A stretch of DNA of 64,000 nt, from NCBI RefSeq assembly GCF_014529535.1, contig NC_050736.1, positions 3,782,001-3,846,000 of the forward strand, written 5' to 3'. The position numbers were made by a program, and so were the translations under genes. Shown here one piece after another: positions 59,111 through 64,000 of the stretch. How positions within the stretch are numbered: the first letter of the stretch is position 1; each line of letters opens with the position of its first letter. The stretch is from Bradysia coprophila (Eukaryota > Arthropoda > Insecta > Diptera > Sciaridae). Under the pieces are notes generated by a model, which made no database searches, was not told where the DNA came from, and saw only the letters and a list, made by a program, of their open reading frames with translations.

Positions 59111-61821
59111 TATTGGATGTAAAACATCGCTCGCTGAACCTTCGATTCACGAAGCTCCTGAGAAAATTAAATTAATTTTGAGTTTCTAAACGCCCAGTGA
59201 AAATAAAAGAGATACTCAATTAATGATGTAGCAAATAGACCATTCTTGTTTCGCTTTTTCATCTGACTATAATTTTATGTTCTTAAAAACACCAGCTTTT
59301 TTAAAAATGGTAAGTCAAGGGAAATGACCCACCCAAGTGGTGGGGCCTAGTAAATAAGAAAGCAGATGTAGAAACGATGATGAAGAGTCAGCTGATTCAT
59401 ATCTCGAAATAATGGTAATGGTGCCTATTACTTCATACTCTACCGGTTCATTGTAGAATGCCTCTGTAATTGTATTGGGAATAATTCAAAGCATATTTGT
59501 TCTAGATTTTATCTTAAGAATTCAGCAGAATTTTCGACACAATGAACTAGTGAGAATTATTTCATTTCTCTTTAATCATATCGAGTTAGATTATATCCAT
59601 ATCGTGTCACATCAGGCATATCATGGCCAAAAATTACTCAAACTTATCGGGTGCTAGATGAATCGATTTGTTTGAATTCTGTGTCATCCTTTGTTTTCAA
59701 TGTATGTAAATACGTTGCTATTATTTTGAATATAATTTATTTTGAACTGATAAATCGGTCAACGACAAAATTTACATGCTGTTTGAATTGTTATCAATAA
59801 TCCTTCCCATCGTTTCTCTATAAAACACCGTATCAGTCATATTAGCGCTGACTCAAGTGGGGGTGTAAATCTCTATCTTTATCTGAAGAATTTTTAAACG
59901 TTCACTGGTTTAGTAATTGCAACCAAGTTTAATTATTAAAAAAAACTTAATTAATTGCTAAATTACATAAATCACTTCACCTGAATCTATCATTTCATGC
60001 AGATCTTTATAGCCGTACAAGCACTATGATCACTGAAACCGTGATGACTTTGTTGACTTCCGGACTTAATAGTTTACTTTTAACGCTTTTCAAAGTGGTA
60101 ATAACAAACCACGGTTCAGCTTGTCGCTTCTCGCTGTTTGTAGGTACTTTTATTGTAACCACTTTCATACGGAAAACATATCACCATTATAATTATCGAC
60201 TTTGTTTACTACTTTTAAATCAAACGGTTCAAACAGTTTGATATCGTTAAATTCAATAGCAACAGTGTTTTGTTATACAAAAGAACATTAATCGGACCTT
60301 GACATTAATGCTTACTTCGCATTCACTTTGTCGGCAACGGACGACTTACCCTTCTGTAAAGGTCGATGAGTGGAATCATAAAGCGAAGCCTAATATAAAG
60401 TGGTGTATGTGTAGACATAGACAATTAATATGTATCACTACCCTAAAGTGTCTTATAACAAAATTCAAAATTGAAATCTCTGTGCGATTTGTCGACCGTG
60501 GATATTATTCGTACGATAGTTCCCACTGATAAACAAATTTGGTTGACATTTTTTATAACGAAACCACCATGACTAATGACTATGCCAAATCTGATAAATT
60601 TGGACCCACGCGACACGTTACACTGGTCGATTAATTGTAATGGACAGCAGTATGGTGAACATTTTCCTGTCTGCACAACATGTATCAATTTCAACAGAAT
60701 CCATATAAAAGACGGTGACTCAATACATTGGCGAATAATCGTAGAAATGAAACAAATTTGCAAATAGAATTCCTTTAGTCGAAAACGCACCATGAACGTT
60801 ACAGTAAGTAAGTATATTCAATCAGATATTTTTCTCTGAATCTTTCTTTAGAATGACTGTAGAGCACAAAATTCTACGAGTACTCAAAGTGGTTCAATAT
60901 AATAAATGGGACAGAATCTTAGCAATAAACCGTTAGGAGACAGCTAGTCATCTGTTGACAACGACGACACAAAATCGATGAGTCATCTACAAATTAAGTT
61001 AGAATTTTCCAATCTTTAATTGTTTTTCACTCATAATTTGGGTCGTCATTAAATAATTCCCAGAGAATCTGAAACTTCTTTAGCGATTGTCAATTCAAGT
61101 GTTTCATACAAAACCCTTTACTATACATTCGTTTGAACATTCGCTTATTTTTGTCATCGTTCTAGATATCAGATCGTATGATCGTATCTGAATTCAGTTC
61201 GTAAGGATTCATCATTTCAGTTTTCAAAATATTTTATTTTCTACCACTATGTTAGCACTCTCTCCAGTCGAGAAATGTACTATCGGAAAAAGTTGTATAA
61301 ACCGCAAGAAAGACTTGTTCAAGAGTATATTCAAATACTAAATACTCACGGGCAATTCAAAATCAGTTTCAAATCTTCTTTTTTTTATAATTTCATGTTT
61401 GATGTTACAAATTTTGATAGAAACGAATTATCCATCCTACATCGGTATCGGTAGGATACCTGCCACAACAAGTTTCTATTCTTACAGATGGTTTATGAAG
61501 ACGATGTGTGTGTTTACCAGAAGTTTGTTAATGCGTAGTCCAGGCCTAGAATTTAGCTCATTTTTTGTGACCCTTGTCGACGTAAAACTGCTAAAAATAG
61601 AGGTTTTTCAACGAACGCTCCGAATTTCACTAGATTCCTGAATTCTTGTTCTGTCAATCTAGGAGGGTAAGATGATTTTTTTCAATCACTAGCATTCATC
61701 ATAATATTATTCCCTGAGTGAGTGTTGAAGCTTTATGAACATGATCAATAAGATCAGACATGCTGTCTGAGACAGCGTTTTCTAAATTCCCATCGAAGTT
61801 ACAATAAAACATCTGTAAGTC

Positions 61822-61969
61822 AGGGTCTATTACTGGTAAATTTATTTACCGAATTTAGTGAAGTTTACCAAAACTTACCAAAATTTACTGAAAATTACCG
61901 AATTTATCAAAACACAATTACGCTAAGTTTCAATAAATTGGGAAGATGAATTTACCAGTAATAAGCCCT
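61822..61969. repeat. Foldback repeat with TTTACC motifs
   Basis: AGGGTCTATTACTGGTAAAT at 61822 and ATTTACCAGTAATAAGCCCT ending at 61969 are inverted arms. The interior has many TTACC(A/G)AA units. Confidence 0.65.
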
Positions 61970-62550
61970 GCTGCAAATTACTGTGAAATTTCTTAATGTT
62001 ATTAGTTGGTGAATCATGTGACAGACAAACGTTTCGCATGATTGACGTATTCTCTCAGCGTTTTCCAGTTGTAGAATAAAACGAATCATTTTCCACGTTA
62101 TTTGAAAATTTGTTGGTATTTCCATTTTTTGTTTTTTTATTTTTCGTTTATTGTTTATTTCTATTTTCTTCTTTTTCATAATATAATAAAATATATATTG
62201 AAGGCTAATTGTGGCTTTACCATGTGTGGTTAATTACTAGAACATAAACGAAAAAATGAAATTTATTAAAATTAATTTTGAATCTGGATTCGAGATATTT
62301 GTTTTGCAGTTTATTTTTGTATATAATATATCTATTTATCATGTAAAGTTTCTTTTTAAATTACTTTTTTTTGTTATTATTTTATGCATCATTTTAGATA
62401 TATAACGATGTTCTTAATCTTTTAGAAACGGCAAGCACATATCGCTATAAATCTGTTACTTATTTTGTTCAATGTATCGCTGATGTTTCGTACAAAATCG
62501 AGGAATTCATTCATTTTAACATACATTTGGTATATGAGTCAATGAGCCGT

Positions 62551-63140
62551 ACTTAAGAGGCATCGATGCTTTGCTGAAAAGCATACATTTAGGCGTTTTT
62601 TAAATACTGGATATTAGTTTGCTTTTGATGCAATATTTACACCAGGATCCTTTTTCAAAAAAATAGTACCGCAATAACGACTACGAATGTGTTAGTTTTC
62701 AACAGAAAATAGATTTGGTTGTAACAGTTTGAACAGCTCTGAGAAAACTGAGAAGTTTATGAAAATTTCGTTAAATTGCTCACTTTTCTCAAAGCTGGTC
62801 AAACGACTACAATCTGGGAATTATAAGAAGTAACATTCACAATCCAATCGACGATATTCATTCCACATGCATTACCAACGTTCCAACATTTACGTACATA
62901 TGCATTATAACGTGTAAATCGCATGTGGAATGAATAATTTCGATTGGATTGTAATTGTTGAGAATGTAACTTCTTATAATTCTTTCACCATACAACCAAA
63001 ATTTATTTTTTATTTAAAGGTAACACATTCGTAGTCGTTATTGCGGTCGTACATTTTTCAAAAATGATATCATCAAAAATAAAATACGAGACACACAAAT
63101 GTAGACTACAATTTTAGCTAAGTACCGATGCCTCTTAAAC
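62551..63140. mobile_element. Nested foldback element, ~590 bp
   Basis: Three concentric inverted pairs: GTACTTAAGAGGCATCGATG near 62551 with its inverse ending near 63138; ACCGCAATAACGACTACGAA near 62668 with its inverse near 63030; and GAATTATAAGAAGTAACATTC (62818) with CATTCCACATGC, inverse at 62922-62985. Non-coding. Confidence 0.75.
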
Positions 63141-64000
63141 AAAGCTCACAGATTACTTTTGTCAACGTTGTCGATGAAACAGATGACTAACCGTTTCTAA
63201 GAGGTTAAATGTACTGGATATTAAACTCCATTATTACTTATGTTACAATGTTTTTATGTAGCACGTACAAATTTTCAGCTGTTTTTTGTCTGGATACTTA
63301 AAAAGAAAAGTAATGGACTGGTTTTTCCTCCTTTCGTAAATTAATTCATTTGTCAAATGATTATTTTACAAATGCTGATAGTGTATGATGAGTCTTTCCA
63401 CTGCCAATTTATTATAAACTTGTTCAGGTTCCATTTTGATTTGATTTCAGCATTCTGAAATTAGGGTAGGATCACTGAAAATACGAAAAGCATTTTTACA
63501 ACCACCATCCTTAATGTCTGTGATAAGACATTACCGGATTTTCACTTCCATTTGTCTTTGAAAATGTTGATGAGTGTGTTCGAAAATTAGGATATTGGTA
63601 CGAATTTCAAACGTAACATTCCGAAAAGCTTAAAAGTCGTTTTATTGAACCAGCAAATCAATATTTATGTCTTGGAGCAATAGTACGAATTTCAATCCCA
63701 TTAACATCAACACGCAACTTTGGATCGATTTTCGATAAGTCACAGTATCTCTACCTAGACATGCATGTGCTTGTCATTTTTTATCAATATTATGTTGCAA
63801 AGACACCGTTATCAGTAAAACATTATCGTCATATTCCGGAAAATGTGATAACAAACGAAGTGGTTCAAGAGTTTGATTTATTGTTTAAAAAAAAGTGTCG
63901 CATCACTACAATCTTAAATTAGCTATCCTCCACGGAGTGTGGGAAGACCAATTAATTCAAATCATTAGGTCAATAGATTTTGAAAAATCCCTTTAAAATA

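Larger units (their letters stand above)
56411..64000. other. 7.6-kb region without a convincing gene
   Basis: Short frames only; none resembles a known protein. Contents are a tandem array (57675-58400), a duplicated GC-centred repeat (58665-59110), a hairpin at 61822-61969 and a nested foldback at 62551-63140. Confidence 0.5.

Noticed and set aside
60443-60793. Overlapping frames on both strands near 60.6 kb (63-116 aa)
   Set aside because: Neither strand gives a recognisable protein; the weak repeat of LHWSI/IHWRI is too short to support a gene.
1-64000. tRNA, rRNA or other structured RNA genes
   Set aside because: No convincing tRNA box or cloverleaf pattern was seen by eye; the strong hairpins are foldback DNA repeats. 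A covariance-model scan was not possible here.

Overview
This window is eukaryotic, AT-rich and intron-bearing. Gene content points to an insect, most likely a nematoceran fly such as a fungus gnat or midge: an inactive rhomboid, an HCF orthologue, a synaptophysin-family protein, an MFSD12-like transporter, an aldo-keto reductase and a chymotrypsin-fold protease. The species is inferred, not shown. No bacterial features, rRNA or tRNA genes were recognised. Multi-exon models were built by joining reading frames at GT/AG sites that keep phase. They have not been checked against transcripts.

Layout. (1) 34-9433, + strand: an iRhom (rhomboid-5) gene in six coding exons. Its first large intron holds a mobile element whose minus-strand spliced gene encodes zinc-ribbon-like repeats plus a PD-(D/E)XK nuclease. 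Its 2.4-kb fourth intron holds a complete antisense aldo-keto reductase gene with its own TATA box. (2) 9434-12900: 3' UTR, then nested foldback and MITE-like repeats. (3) 12.9-14.8 kb, +: a secreted protein with a beta-trefoil-like tail. (4) 14994-22456, -: a ten-exon, Thr-rich secreted matrix-like protein with a 4.4-kb first intron. (5) 22.5-29.7 kb: no convincing gene, dispersed repeats. (6) 29.8-30.6 kb, +: a two-exon serine protease. (7) 30.7-33.6 kb: palindromic repeats and a 2x139-bp tandem. (8) 33.57-34.69 kb: a small Cys/His-rich gene between foldback arms. (9) 34.7-38.5 kb: AT-rich, foldbacks. (10) 38572-45271, -: the HCF gene, 11 exons, 1442 aa. (11) 48.4-50.8 kb, +: a synaptophysin-family gene with a ~430-bp near-perfect palindrome in its last intron. 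(12) 54608-56410, -: an MFSD12-like transporter. (13) 56.4-64 kb: no convincing gene, a ~146-bp tandem array and a ~590-bp nested foldback.

The conserved genes are housekeeping or neuronal loci with no evident joint pathway. The accessory biology lies in the repeats. The most unusual item is the intron-borne, terminal-repeat-associated nuclease gene at 3.2-5.4 kb. Next is the duplicated Cys/His-rich orphan gene at 34 kb, with its five-copy upstream motif and foldback boundaries.
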